A DNA stretch of 44,117 bases from Gracilaria domingensis (lineage: Eukaryota; Rhodophyta; Florideophyceae; Gracilariales; Gracilariaceae): positions 1 through 44,117 of the forward strand of contig VCMS01000061.1 of the NCBI GenBank assembly GCA_022539475.1, written 5' to 3'. A program made the translations under genes and the position numbers. Each line of letters starts with the position of its first letter. Within the stretch, counting starts at the first letter, position 1. This document shows positions 20,357 through 32,008 of this stretch, one piece after another. The notes under the pieces were generated by a model. It ran no database searches. It was not told the origin of the DNA and was given only the letters and a program-made list of their open reading frames with translations.

Positions 20357-22749
20357 ACATTAAGGGCTCCATCCTCTACATGTTCACCTTGTGGTGCCTT
20401 TTCTTGTGATCCTGTGTTACTTCCGAAATCGTTCATGTCCATTTCCTTGAACTCCATATCCCCTTCCTCGCATTCACCAACGAAGCAATCGCTAATAGAC
20501 CCCAATCTTCGGCTCACACTGTCAATAAAAAATTGTTCTTTCACAGTGAGGTAAATTCTTCCGTTCGACGGCATTCGATATCCAAATGTAGCCTCTCTCA
20601 TGTCATTACCAAGAACCTTAGTCCAATCTTCCGTTGTCGTTCCAAAATTATGAAACTCGCTGGAATTGGTCCTCAAGACACGTTGCCTAACATCCCCCAG
20701 AACATTCTTTAAACACAGAGGTTGCAGTTCGGCAAACTTCTTTGTAAACAGTTTCTGTCTCTGGCCACCCCTTGACACATCCGTACTTAGAAGGCTCACA
20801 ACCGTCAACACCCAAGCGTCCAAACGTGCGAGCAACAGTATTGTGCCATCTAAAAAGGTGCCCGTATCCTTGTATTCCACATCCTACCCAATTAACTCCT
20901 TCAGCACTTGTACCCCGACACGGTTTCGGAAGAACAAGTCTTGATCTTCCGTCGGCATATCCTCGACATTGTCCGCATTGGAGTACTTTAGACGAACAAA
21001 TGGGGCTTTTCTCCACCATGAAGTGTTCGGTACACCATTTTCGTCAAGACGCAGTATGTTCTCCTGCGCTTCCTTCAACTGCATTGTGAGTTCGTCAGCA
21101 TTCTCTTCTACCAGCTTTGTTCTTCTCCAAATCAGATCGTACCCCAGGAGCAGAAATAGTTTATCCCTCGTATTTCTCTTACGAACGCCCACGACGTCAC
21201 TCATGGTCTGCCGCATTCCCTGCCTAAGGCACATATCTGCACAAAGTTCCAGTATACACCTGTCGGTAAGAGATGCTTTTCTAATACCTTCCCAGCTCAA
21301 CTCCTTCAACTCGCTTTCAACCATTTTCTTCAGCAAAGCATCTGGCCCCCCCTCTACCGACGGTGTGAACATGCCAAAACTGCCCAAGAGCTCCACGGGG
21401 TTTTTAGGAACCATGTATGAACCACCTTCCTCCGGCTCAATAAGCCCTTCCCCACTCTCAGTTGCGTCTTCCACCTTCTCGGCACGGTTACCCCAATTTC
21501 GGGTTAGCGACTCACCTTCGAGCCATAGCTCATTTGTTTCTCTCCTTGCCCACGTCAGCATGTTGTGATACACTGCTCGAGCAACCCCTCGAAACTCGTC
21601 GCACACCTCAATTTTATGCTTCTTTCGACCTGTCTGCCCAGGTTCACCAGCACGTGTACTCCTATCTCCCTCCTGTTTCAGTGCCCCTCTTAGCCCTTCA
21701 ATGACTAGATCCTTCTCTTCAAGCCTCTTTTTCAAAGCCGTACTCTGCTCTTGAGCGACCTTCACTAGAATTCCCCGAACCATCAAGTCCTCTTGTAGCG
21801 TCTTAACCTTTTCTTTCAAGCAATTCAGTTCATTTAAAAGATCACGTCTGTTCATAGAGGTTGATTTCACACCAGTGTAGATATCTTCCGGTATTTCCCT
21901 AGCCTCTTCGGCGACAGGCCCCGGTAATGCCGCAGGATTCGGTGTTATTTCGTTATCGGAACTATCCTCATGTGCCATAGCCTTAGACACGAGAGGCTGC
22001 AGGCGTTCTGTGTCCACCCTTGGCACGGCTCCGAGCTCCAACTCCCGTGTCTGTCCTCCTCCATGGCATGGTATATCAGATGAATTGGGCCTCGTACGAG
22101 CTGCAACGGCCCCCGTTCTGGAAAGAGGGGAAGGTCGAGGAGTAACTCGTCTATCAGTTGTCTCTAGATTTCTTATTGTCTTTCTCCCTTGTCCGGACCC
22201 ATTGCGAGGCATGATACGATTCATAGCGGCCCCAGTTCTAGAAGACAGGGATGGACGTGACGATCTTAATATACTAGGGCTCTCACGACTTCTCGTCATT
22301 GTCCCTTGTTGTCCAGATCCACTGGGCGGCGTAATCCGCGCCCCAGTAGCTCCGGTCTTCGATATCGGCCGGGGACATGAAGGTTTTGGTGTCATACGAA
22401 CCTCTTCAGTTCCAGTTGTCATGCCCTCCTGTCCTGACCCGCTGGGCCGAGTTACCTCATCTTCTTGAGGAGCAGAGACAGATGCACGATTTGCATTATC
22501 GGCAGTTGACGGCACGACATCGTTCGCTGCTCCACGAATTCTTGACGCAATCCCGGAAGACGCTCCGCTGCGAGATGGGCGAGAGAGTCCTGTAGAAGGA
22601 CGCCCACTGACTATCTCCTTCGTCGAGGACGACTTCCGTTTAGGAAGTGCGGTGCTTGTAGCCTGATTCGTATCATCCGATGCTCTTCTCTTCTTCTGTC
22701 CACTCATGTTCGGCTGCGTACTATTTCGCTTTCTCGGCGTTATACCCAT
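20353..22749 (-). pseudogene. Gene 2A: coiled-coil protein of unknown family (one in-frame stop)
   Basis: The start chosen is the ATG at 22749, because the frame upstream of it runs through a G/C homopolymer. The product has a basic Ser/Arg/Pro-rich region with about four repeats built on RPSGSGQ-like segments, then a coiled coil (about residues 290-370, LLNELNCLKEKVKTLQEDL), then a conserved globular part (EFRGVARAVY, RNWGNRAEKVE, FTPSVEGGPDALLKKMVE, GVRKRNTRDKLFLLLGYDL). A TAG at 20881-20883 interrupts it after ELIG. Copy B has Tyr there, and the frame continues as DVEYKDTGTFLDG to 20353. The family is not recognised. The stop codon overlaps that of gene 1A in a shared TTAA, so the two genes are tail to tail. 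A DNA-binding or scaffold partner of the transposase is a guess from position only. Confidence 0.6.
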
Positions 22750-22782
22750 GTTGTGGAGATAAACAGGGTAATGAAACGAAAT

Positions 22783-22809
22783 TGTTGGGGGGGGGAGGGG
22801 GTGGGGGGG
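22783..22809. repeat. G-rich homopolymer tract
   Basis: Runs of 9, 5 and 8 G on the plus strand broken by single bases lie just upstream of gene 2A. A tract like this can form a G-quadruplex and is also error-prone in assembly. Confidence 0.8.
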
Positions 22810-22993
22810 GTGCATGGTTCAGATATTCCGGGAGACTCCGCAGTTCCTGCTTTTTAGGAATTTGAGGTGCCCAATGGGTCGCAAATATCGCCGTTACAGA
22901 TGAAGAGCTCCAGTGTACATGTACAACAACGCGTATTGCAGGCAGCTGCAACACTCAAAAGCATATTTACTTTTTTTTCGGTACTGAACTCAT

Positions 22994-25900
22994 CTATTGC
23001 TCCAATGTCAGAGCCCAGTCCCAGGCGTACTGCTCTCCGTAGTTGAAATACAACTCTTCGCCCCTCTCAATATCTCTTACTGCTCTACAGCGAAGTAGAG
23101 CATAGTTAGAAAGGTCTGACTTAAACTGTATCACGGACTTCGCTTCCACCATCTGCACATTGGCACTTCGAGTCCTGTTTGACCGGGGCCCCGATAAATC
23201 GGGATCCCCGGCATGATATCCGGCGTCGTTAATGTAGCCCCCGATATAAAAAGGCGCCGGGACAATGTAGACTTCGCTCTCCTTTCTATCCTGAGCCTGT
23301 CCTGGTCTGTTCCTCAGGTGCAGAAACTCCGTACCAGTCACAGTGACCATCATAGAAAACAACTTGTACCGCACTGGAGTTGCTCCGAGACAGCCACTTC
23401 CATACGTTAAGTGTCTTTCCTTCCGGTTCGTCAGATCCGTGTATACCAAAGTTCCATAGAAATGACAGATAGTTTCCCCAGCCAATATCTTATGTTCCGT
23501 GAACACCCCCATACCAGCACGGGGATGTCGAATCTTAGAAGATGCTATATGTAAGCGATAGCGATTGGCTTCAACAGTCAACAGCATATGCATATCCATA
23601 AGATTCAGAGCTCCTCGGTACTTCCCCTCCCAAAGATCTACAGTACGCTGTCCACACTTCTCGACAAAGTCCCAGTCCTTCCAGTATCTTCCTAGGAACT
23701 GAGTAATATGTCCAGGCATCACTTGGTACTGGGGGTAACCAAATGGAGCCTCCCATTCAAGCCGACCTCGGTCCCGATGTGGAACCCGTTCATAAGTCGT
23801 TGAAGCCGCATCCACCACCTCCTGTTCAACCAGGATGTCATTCTTCCCCCCGCGAATAACTTCGGCCATAAGAGTCGTTAGATGGTGCTTCGCATGGCTG
23901 AAGCATGGCCTATTCTTCTCGCACCCCAAGAACTTCCTATGCTTTGTCAGCGATAGGCACGCCATACCCGTAGAAAAAGTTCCCGCGAACATGTCCATGA
24001 CAAGATCACCCGGTCTTGTGAACCGACATATCAACTCCTTCATCAACTCCCTCGACTTCTGCTCCGGTCTTATGTACTGCCCACCTGGTACTGAACTACC
24101 TGGCTCATGTACCTTCCATGTCAACCACTCCCCCGCTCTCGGTTTTGGCACCCGGTCAATTACATTCCTGTTAGCCAGGAAAGTAGAAGGAATGAAATTG
24201 TTCTCCTCAAATGGAGTAAGACTGGCTTCCTCCGATGGTCGCAATCCACGCTTCACCCCATGAACGGCGTACTCCATTACGGGCTGTATCCCAAACTTCC
24301 GTGGATTCCCTCCAACATTACTGCGATCCCGGATGAACACCAGTGGATTCGCATCCACTTTAAACGAAGGCATGAGTTCTGGTTTACCTTCGCTTCCAGC
24401 TTCATCTTTCGTACTCGCCGTTTCCGAAAGTATCCTGTGCCACACATGAAACTGTGCCATGGCACAGAATATAATGAAGTGCCCACCTGACCGAAGCGCG
24501 GAACTTATTAAGTCAGCCGTACGGATCATGTCTTCCTCACTGAAGACATCGTGACCACTATTCCGTTTGTTCCTCTTCCTTCGAGTGTTAAAGGGAGGGT
24601 CTGTTAGGACAAGCTGTGCCTCACCCCATAAAATCTCACTCTGATTCACAAACGTTTCGTGTGTGTGCCTCAGGTCCTTCATGTCACAGTTGTACGCTAC
24701 AAAGTGTGACTTTCTCATCCCCTTCCACACCTTGTCCATATTCATTCGAAGGAGACTGGATATCCCCTTCATGGGCGGCTCAATACCAGTCTTTTGGATG
24801 TTGTAACCAGCAACCCGAGATTCATGCTCCGCAAGATTCACCGGCTTCTCGAAGTCGTCGCTATCGGAGCTCACGAGGTTCATATACTCTCGACGAGGTG
24901 GGGGTGGGGCAGACTTGGTCGAAGAAGGTTCGGCATTACCGGAACTTTTAGGGGTTTTCGTCAGTTCAATATCAGGTTTCGCGTGAATGCCGACATGGAA
25001 CTCTGCCGCATGACGCATATCCTGTATCTGTTTCCATAGCAACTCCGAAAACTTCTGAAATCGAGCAGGCAACTCACCGGAGTCAGAGCTAGATACGGTA
25101 TCCATCCGTATCTCCGAAAACTCTGTCCAGTTCCTCATCTGATAAGCCCGTAAGCTATTGAGGCTATCGTGGGTGCATATGGTTTCGAGGTCTGTCAAAA
25201 ACTCCTTAGCCAGTATTCGCAGGTTTGTATCGCATTCATCACTCAAGGTCTCCACCGATCCACTAGTACTGCTCTGTGGCACATCCTTTGTGTTGAATCG
25301 AGTACTCTGGCTCGGCGGGGCATAACCAGACTCCCGTGTCTCTAGCGCTGTATACTTCAACGTCTGCATATTCATGTAAATGTATGGTTTCACCATGTGC
25401 TGAACGTTCGTGTATCCAAGATGAGCTGCAAAACAACTCCATGCCCATACGACCTCACTGATAGCGAAACCCAGTCGATCACAGTTGTCTTTGGAGAACG
25501 ACGTAAGGTATGTACACAGATGGTACATGGTTCACTTTTCGTTTCTTTTTCGGTTGTTTCTTCTTCATCATTCGGATGTTGTCGTTCTCTCCCATTATGT
25601 GGCCGAGGTATGATAAGTATATAACGACCTCAAATGGGTTCACAGCTGTTGGTGGGATGAACACTGTCGTCTTCAGAACCTGCTTTCTCCTGGTCATGAA
25701 ATAACCAACCAGGCATCGCACCGGTAGGAATATACCCATATCCATAGAGAGAAGGAAAAAATCGCGCAGTCTCTGGTCCTCATCCCGTCCTTCTTGTCAA
25801 GAAGCTTCGTTACAAGATATCGTTGTTCCACAGGTTTGTTATTCACAACACTCTTTCGCAGCTGTTGCAGTGTCACGTTCTGCAGATTCTTGGGTTAGTG

Positions 25901-26124
25901 GCCTCCTCAAACATCTTCCTTGCCTCCGGAATATCCTTATAGTTCTCGGCGCAGAACTCTATTAACCCTCTAAACCCCACGTCCCGTGGGCGATCAGGGC
26001 CTCCATCGCTGTTTGCCAAAGCATCGCGAAGAACCAAGAAAAGTCTGACATATGCATGGAACGCCGGAGGCGGAGCACTCATGTCGATAGGATGTATCTC
26101 CTCTCCAACATCGGTGGAATCCAT
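22994..26124 (-). pseudogene. Gene 3A: DNA amino-methyltransferase fused to SET domain (frameshifted N-terminus)
   Basis: The ATG at 26124 starts MDSTDVGEEI. Copy B shows the protein then continues through three frames (26124-25873, 25876-25694, 25745-25479) into the long open part 25528-22994 (844 residues). That part has an acidic DSDD linker, then a methyltransferase in beta order: motif IV as LVLTDPPFN (about 24610-24586), then the EQKSRELMKELI helix, the PGDLVMDMFAGTF motif (about 24015-23975) and FLGCEKNRPCF. Beta-type enzymes with this motif methylate the amino group of adenine or cytosine in DNA, with S-adenosyl-methionine bound at the later motif. A SET domain follows: GMGVFTEHKI, ICHFYGTLVY, GGYINDAGY and ELYFNYGEQY before the stop at 22994. 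SET domains usually methylate lysine in proteins such as histones. The usual NHS is NDA here. The fusion is open and continuous over both domains. Confidence 0.78.
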
Positions 26125-26136
26125 GGCTACAGCGCA

Positions 26137-26235
26137 AACAACGGAGGCGAGCCTTTAAATGGCGACTTACGCTGGGCACCCCCGCTTTCGGCAGCTCCTC
26201 CCAGCGCACTGCCAGTCTCGTCCGTGTCCGTGTCC
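26137..26235. promoter_or_regulatory. Upstream element of gene 3A, inverted copy at 27505-27600
   Basis: About 95 bases directly before the gene 3A start reappear in inverted orientation before gene 4A. The block contains CTTTAAATGG, a TATA-like box, about 30 bases upstream of the gene 3A ATG. The matched arms make it likely that the two divergent genes share one promoter type. Confidence 0.5.
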
Positions 26236-26281
26236 GCTCGGAGCGATAGCGTCGCGTGTCGGAGCGATAGCGTCGCGTGTC
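26222..26281. repeat. Short tandem duplication
   Basis: GGAGCGATAGCGTCGCGTGTC occurs twice in direct succession, with a related GTCCGTGTCC duplication just before. It lies at the inner edge of the inverted promoter block of gene 3A. Confidence 0.8.
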
Positions 26282-26394
26282 GGTCACGTCGCGATTCGGA
26301 GCTATTGCAACGGTCCCGTATTGTGCTAAAAGTCGCGGATCAAGTGGGTGTGAAGCGCTAGTTTTCTCTAGTTTGATATATGTGCACGGCGTGT

Positions 26395-27290
26395 GCAGCA
26401 AAATCACTGCCGGAAGTGCCGGGAGGAGTGTTTTGGGAGGTCTCCGGAAGGCCCCGGAATGTGGCAAGAACGTGCCCGCGGGCGGGAGGGTCGGTCGTGT
26501 TAGGGTAGGTACCCTAACACGACCGGATCCCCCCGCCCGCGGGCATAAAATCGCACATTTTTCAAAAAGTCGTCCAAAACGTGCCCGCGGCGGGGGGGGG
26601 GTCGGTCGTGTTAGGGTAGCTACCCTAACACGGCCGACCCCCCCCGCCCGCGGGCACGTTTTGGACGATTTTTTGACACCCTCCGGAGACCTCCCAAAAC
26701 ACTCCTCCCGGCACTTCCTGTACCCACTGCGTCACCTCAGTGCACCATCCCGGAAATTAGGGAGTGTCTGGAGGTGGAGAAGACGGGATGGTCACCTCAG
26801 TGCACCATCCCGGAAATTAGGGAGTGTCTGGAGGGTGAAGATGACGGGATGGTGCACTAAGGTGACGCAGTGGGTACAGGAAGTGCCGGGAGGAGTGTTT
26901 TGAGAGGTCTCCGGAGGGTGCCAGAATGTGGCCAGAACGTGCCAGCGGGCGGGGGGGGTCGGCCGTGTTAGGGTAGGTACCCTAACAAGACCGACCCCCC
27001 CCCGCCCGCGGGCACGTTTTGGGCGATTTTTTGAAAAATGTGCGATTTTATGCCCGCGGGCGGGGGGGTCCGGTCGTGTTAGGGTACCTACCCTAACACG
27101 GCCGACCCCCCGCCCGCGGGCACGTTTTGGACGATTTTTTGAAAAATGTGCGATTTTATGCCCGCGGGCGGGGGGGTTCGGTCGTGTTAGGGTACCTACC
27201 CTAACACGACCGACCCCCCCCGCCCGCGGGCACGTTCTGGCCACATTCCGGTGCCTTCCCGGGACCTCGCAAAACACGCCGCTGCGCAGT
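26395..27290. repeat. Fold-back array with five GC-rich palindromes (divergent region of copy A)
   Basis: The interval folds on itself: the left arm (CGGAAGTGCCGGGAGGAGTG..., 26409-26745) pairs with 26845-27290. Inside lie five palindromes at about 26471-26545, 26579-26660, 26939-27018, 27051-27125 and 27160-27236. Each has the layout CCCGCGGGCGGGG, GGTCGGTCGTGTTAGGGTA, then the reverse complement, with small changes at the centre (GGTACC, AGCT or CCTA). The middle (26748-26845) holds a direct repeat of ATCCCGGAAATTAGGGAG. Open frames across it are products of the repeat and are not genes. Confidence 0.85.
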
Positions 27291-27504
27291 GATTTCGATA
27301 CACCCGGCCGCCGGTACGTTGGCGCCGCTGTCCACGTGTATTGGTGGGAGTAGGCTGTACATGGAAGTGAATGAGTGTACTCTTGACTACTATGCAAAGC
27401 ATTTGAAGAGCATGATTAGAGAACGCGACCATTGCTCGCGTGAGTCATCATTGCGCGAACTCCACGACTCTAAAGCGTACAATCAGTGTGCGAGCGGCCA
27501 CGGA

Positions 27505-27600
27505 CAGCACACGGACGAGACTGGCAGTGCGCTGGGAGGAGCTGCCGAAAGCGGGGGTGCCCAGCGTAAGTCTCCATTTAAAGGCTCGCCTCCGTTGTTG
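27505..27600. promoter_or_regulatory. Upstream element of gene 4A, inverted copy of 26137-26235
   Basis: CCAGCGTAAGTCTCCATTTAAAGG and its surroundings match, inverted, the block in front of gene 3A. It lies 60 to 150 bases upstream of the gene 4A ATG, and an extra TATA-like GATATACACC lies between. Confidence 0.5.
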
Positions 27601-27659
27601 TATCGTCCAGGAGCGAGCGTATTGTTGATATACACCTTTCACTGCAATAGCTGTTCAAC

Positions 27660-30600
27660 ATGAAGCCAACTCGTGTTCGAAAGCGTACGCAAAGCGTGAC
27701 TCCTCGCACTCGGCGGAGCACTCGATTATTGCAAGGTGGAATGCGGGTTTCTCTGCAGATGGATATTGAGGATGAAGGAAAGGTGATAGTCGGGGAAGCG
27801 TTGTTGCATGGAATTGGAAGTGTTCTACGCCGCGAGTTGCACGGGAAGCAATTAGACCCAGGTCTTGTGGTGGTTCATAATATTCTCATCAGTCGAAGCG
27901 GTCAGACGTTCTACCCTTACCGGGCGGAGGGCCTGGATCTTCCACAATATATCCAGGATCTCCGGACGGCCGCTCCTTGGGATGAGAAAATGATGGAACC
28001 GGTGGCAGCCAGCATTCCGGCGTCGAAGCGAGGAACGGTGAGCGCTATGAGTGAGGTGATGACGCCGACAAGCCGCACGGAGCCAATTCGAAGTTCATCA
28101 ACACCGAGAGGTAGCGCATCAGTAGCACCTTCGCGTTCAGGTCCGTCCTCTGTTATGAAGCGGTCTATGGAGACGAGAGCATCCCCAGCTACGAAGCGGA
28201 CAGGTCAAACAAAGTCTACCTCCGCTACGAAACTCACTGCGTCGAAAAGGGCTTCTCCTGCGATGAATCAGACCATCGACAGAAGGGGATCTTCTGCGTC
28301 GAAACAGACGGTTCAGCAGGGGACGGCTGTGCAAGAGAGGAAGATGAGATCATGAAAGGTCCCCTTCCAGACGCGGATGCGCAATCCGCGCAAGGAGCTG
28401 GTCCATCTGTACCCCAAACTGCACCAGAAACTGCGGAGCAGCAGGACGATGACGTTGTGCTTCTGTCCGCAAGAATGGCACGTTTCAAGTGTTTCTGGCG
28501 AGCGGTCTGGAACACAAGGGACACCTACTCGGAGCAGACGTTTACAGACGAATGTCTTTCAGAAGGTACCAAAGGTGAACCTCAAATCAGTACCGGATGG
28601 TTGTTGTTACTGTTGACATCACCNNNNNNNNNNNNNNNNNNNNNNNNNNNNNNNNNNNNNNNNNNNNNNNNNNNNNNNNNNNNNNNNNNNNNNNNNNNNN
28701 NNNNNNNNNNNNNNNNNNNNNNNNNNNNNNNNNNNNNNNNNNNNNNNNNNNNNNNNNNNNNNNNNNNNNNNNNNNNNNNNNNNNNNNNGGATACTGGACA
28801 AGGGACGCCTAACGAAGAAGTTGCTTCATTGTAGATGGGTTTGCATCGTCTAAAGCCTATACAATATTTGGCAGCGACTGGTGCACCGAAGTGAAGCGAT
28901 TAGCCAAGGTTTGGCGTGGCCAATCTGCTGATACGAAGAGATGGAGGTCCCATTTGGCATGAGGAATTTGTTATGTGTGCTTCGTACTCAATGAATCGAC
29001 GATACCAGCGAAGGATTTGATGTTTCTGCAGACAAGATACAACTTCTATAGTTAGTGGGTTGCCATTCTAATGAAATGTTGAGGGGGGTGACGCCGGCAG
29101 ACGGATCCTGACCAGAAGTGACAGAAGTGTTGAGGAGAGCAACTTGATGGGACTGCTGCAAGAGCGTCAGTACCTGAGTATATGCCAATGTCGCCCTGCA
29201 ACTCATGTCTCGTGAGGGAATGCTGGCCCATTTCGAGGATATATGTGAGACTGTGAGTGACATAGGTCTCACACATCTGTCCCATACTCCGCTATATGTT
29301 CTGGATGCCGAGGAGTTTTCCTTCATTCTTGATTGTCTTCAGATGTTTCTATTGAAGGGCAAGTCGACGAAGACAAAGCAATGGAAAAGCTTTGAGGAGG
29401 TTCGAGGTTTCTTTTATGATAGAGCAGTGTCTCTGTTCCGCGCGGCTAGAGCAATGAGGAATGAACTGAACGAGGAAGAGTCCATGGAAGTGTTCCTGAA
29501 ACGCGAAGTCAGTCTTTCTGCTCCATCGAATGAAGATTACATTGAAGACCCAGACAACAACGCAGCTGTGTATCAGTTCCTTTTGGGACAAGTTGTGAAC
29601 TTCAACACATTGCCGCGTGTTCGGAGCAGGACGAACTCAATTAGAACTGCCACGACTTCCGTTCAGAATCGATTGCGGACGATGCTCAAGGTAATTCCGC
29701 CCCCCGCACCAGTGAAGCAGTCCGTGACGAAGAGGAGGACTCCCGCTGCTGCTGCTGCAACATCTGCCAGTGAAGAAGGGAAGCCGCGAAGAAGTGCACG
29801 AGAACGGGCGCAGGTGAGTTATAGGGAAATTGAGCACGGCCGAAATCGAGGTGCCATAGAAGTTCTGGATAGCTCTGAAGAAGAACAGCGGGCTCCGCCG
29901 AGGAAGAAACGGAGAAAGACTTTCACACAACAGATGAGATCTACTCTGAACAGCATGACACCGGATGAACTGATGTCTCAACTAAATGAACATGTGCTGA
30001 GAGGAAGTTCGATGAAGGTTCAGTTCGTGGCATTGGGAGAGGGAGCGAATGCAGAGAACGCAGGCAGTTCTGCATTTGTGGATGACGATGAGCTTCTTTC
30101 TGTGACAGTTCCACGGGTTGTCACAGTCGAGAAAGATGCTGCGCCAGACGATCAGCAAGAGACAGGTGGGGGGTCATTTGATGACGAGTTACCTACAGCT
30201 CTTCCGGAATCTGAGGAGCACGGACTTGTTCGAGGTGACCCATATGATGGCCCACCGAACCCATCATGGTGCGGGCATGCCAGGCTGATACCGCAGGAAT
30301 GGCAAGGGAAGAACGTAATTGAGCACAAGGACCCCTGGCTCAGAGTCATTCACTTGCCGAAGGGACATAGGTCGGAGCTGCTAAGTGTCTCGAATCTCAG
30401 AGATGTACACCATCTTGTCTTTTGGCACGCTGCAAGGGCTGAACATCGCCTACGGGCGGAGACATTTGGTACGCAGTATCCTCGTACTCGACCGACAGGT
30501 ATGGATGATGAAGAGGTGCTGTGGGTTGCTGCGAAGGAGCATGACAAATTTGGGCAAAAGTTCTTCGCCCGAATGCAAGCTGAGCTAAGGCAGAATGGAT

Positions 30601-30944
30601 ATTGTGTGCTTGATGGCTTTGCGACGGATAATGGTGTCCCTAAATGGGAGGAGTTGGAAGAAGTTCGGGAGTTCGGAGATGTGTCGGGGAAGTTGGTGGA
30701 CTTCTTCGAGAATGAGTATGGAGCGATGCCGGATATACGGAAAGGAGAGGAACAGAAGTCGTTTGTTCAAATAATCAACGATGATGAAGGATGGAAGGAC
30801 GGTAGCGATGGACCATTTGAGGGGAGAGTGATGTCGACACGTTGGGGTACGGTGGAGAAGCCGGAGGATAATGAGGAGCTCAGGTGCGTCTGTGTTTCCG
30901 GGATGCTAGTTTACAGTCCAAAAATCGCAGAAAAAAAATGCTAG
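27660..30944 (+). pseudogene. Gene 4A: basic low-complexity protein with possible dioxygenase-like part, broken and gapped
   Basis: The ATG at 27660 opens 231 codons: a basic start (MKPTRVRKRTQ), a small globular part (VGEALLHGIG, RRELHGKQLDPGL, HNILISRSGQTFY), then a Ser/Thr/Lys repeat-like region. The frame seems to shift near 28345 into an acidic segment (EQQDDDVVLLS), which runs into a run of N. After the gap stops are frequent until 29205, where 579 codons are open to 30944: a helical part, a low-complexity part with RRSARERAQ and DSSEEEQRAP, and a C-terminal part with LRQNGYCVLDGFATDNG and FVQIINDDEGW. The last block resembles the opening strands of 2-oxoglutarate/Fe(II) dioxygenases, but the HxD...H iron site is not present before the stop. 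A GTGCGT donor-like site (30891) follows AGCTCAG, so an intron or truncation is possible. Confidence 0.4.
28624..28788. other. Assembly gap (165 N)
   Basis: A run of unknown bases lies within gene 4A. The real length and content are unknown. Confidence 0.99.
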
Positions 30945-31106
30945 TATTTCATATGTTAAATTGCGATTAGTGGAAGTTTGAAGTGGAAGAAAAACTAGAG
31001 TAAACTCCAGATTCTGCAGTATGGTTTGAATGGAATACTAGGCTTGACTTTCAAACTACGAGCTATTTCTAAGAAATATGAAAGTTGCTAGAATCTTAGA
31101 ACTAAC

Positions 31107-31201
31107 TTCCATTTCTGCTAGTTCACTAGTACTACCGGTCCATCGGTCCAAAACAGCCATCGGTCCGAAAGCACGGTGGAAGTTCCATCCTAGCAGAAAT
31201 G
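31107..31201. repeat. Short inverted repeat CATTTCTGCTAG
   Basis: CATTTCTGCTAG at about 31108 is matched by CTAGCAGAAATG at about 31190, enclosing GGTCC-rich short repeats. It is possibly a small MITE-like remnant directly after gene 4A. Confidence 0.4.
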
Positions 31202-31832
31202 AATGTTATTGATGCAGTATTGCAGGTTCATGCAAGGTATAGCACCACATGAAAACAGGTCCAAACCGGTCATCGTACACATCTCCACCCTACTTCTCAC
31301 CCCCGAAAATCCATTCTGACATCACCAAAGAAGCCCTGTATCATTTGGAAGACAATTACGCATCGAAACTCACCGAATAGATACCCTGAAAATGCTCTCG
31401 TTGCCCTCAATGTAGACATCCCCTTGGTTAGTTTTCTGTTGCCTAGTCTCTTCGTCCATCCCAACATGGAAATAAACACACTTACCTCAACATTCTTCGC
31501 CATCTTCATCTCCCCAACTCCCTCGAAAACATCTCAACTGCACAATTTCCAGCACCGCCACCGATCCATTGCCATCCAACGCACCTGCACATGCACAAAC
31601 ACAAGCTAGTCAAATACTCCGTTAGATACTTTTCCATCTTCGAAACTTTCCCAAATGCACACTTATCTACTTACCATGTGTCCCTACCTCACCAATAGCC
31701 TCGAAAACACGAATCAAACTGTCCCGAAAATCCTGCACATACACATAAAACAGTAACCAGTTAGCATTCTTATCAGAACTCGAACAAAAAACATCTCGTA
31801 CTTACCCCGACGCGTACCTTGCCATCCACACC

Positions 31833-31942
31833 GAACTCTGACGAACAAGAATTTGGATTAATGGCAAAGAATGATTACCTGGAAGGCCTCCGTTGAGGTA
31901 ATCATTCTTTCCATGACCCCAAACTCTTGTTCGTCAGAGTTC
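31833..31942. repeat. Hairpin with about 48-bp arms
   Basis: GAACTCTGACGAACAAGA at the left is matched by its reverse complement ending at 31942. The inner arms AAAGAATGATTACCT / AGGTAATCATTCTTT are perfect, with a 15-base loop. Confidence 0.8.
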
Positions 31943-32008
31943 AGGGTCATTAGCATGATTCCTCTAGAAACCCAACCACCCAGCCACATCGTAACCATTC
32001 TCCTTATC

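Larger units (their letters stand above)
17178..30944. mobile_element. Four-gene cluster, copy A (candidate large DNA transposon)
   Basis: Gene 1 (plus, transposase-like), gene 2 (minus), gene 3 (minus, DNA methyltransferase-SET) and gene 4 (plus) lie here in the same order and orientation as in 33070-44117. Protein similarity between the copies covers the long parts of genes 1 to 3, and more weakly the start of gene 4. Intergenic DNA is not conserved. No terminal inverted repeats could be assigned, so the true ends are unknown. Confidence 0.65.

Noticed and set aside
22994..25528. Horizontally acquired bacterial restriction-modification gene
   Set aside because: The methyltransferase core is of a prokaryotic type, but the N-terminal domain, acidic linker and SET fusion, the presence in two clusters and the absence of a nuclease gene argue for a long-resident eukaryotic element gene.
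26471..27236. TTAGGG-containing cores as telomeric repeats
   Set aside because: Each core has a single TTAGGG inside a palindrome. There is no tandem run, so it is not interstitial telomere.
26277..27397. Long open frames with repeated VGRVRVGTLTRP-like segments on both strands
   Set aside because: They are translations of the palindrome array. The same protein repeat appears on both strands because the DNA is its own reverse complement.
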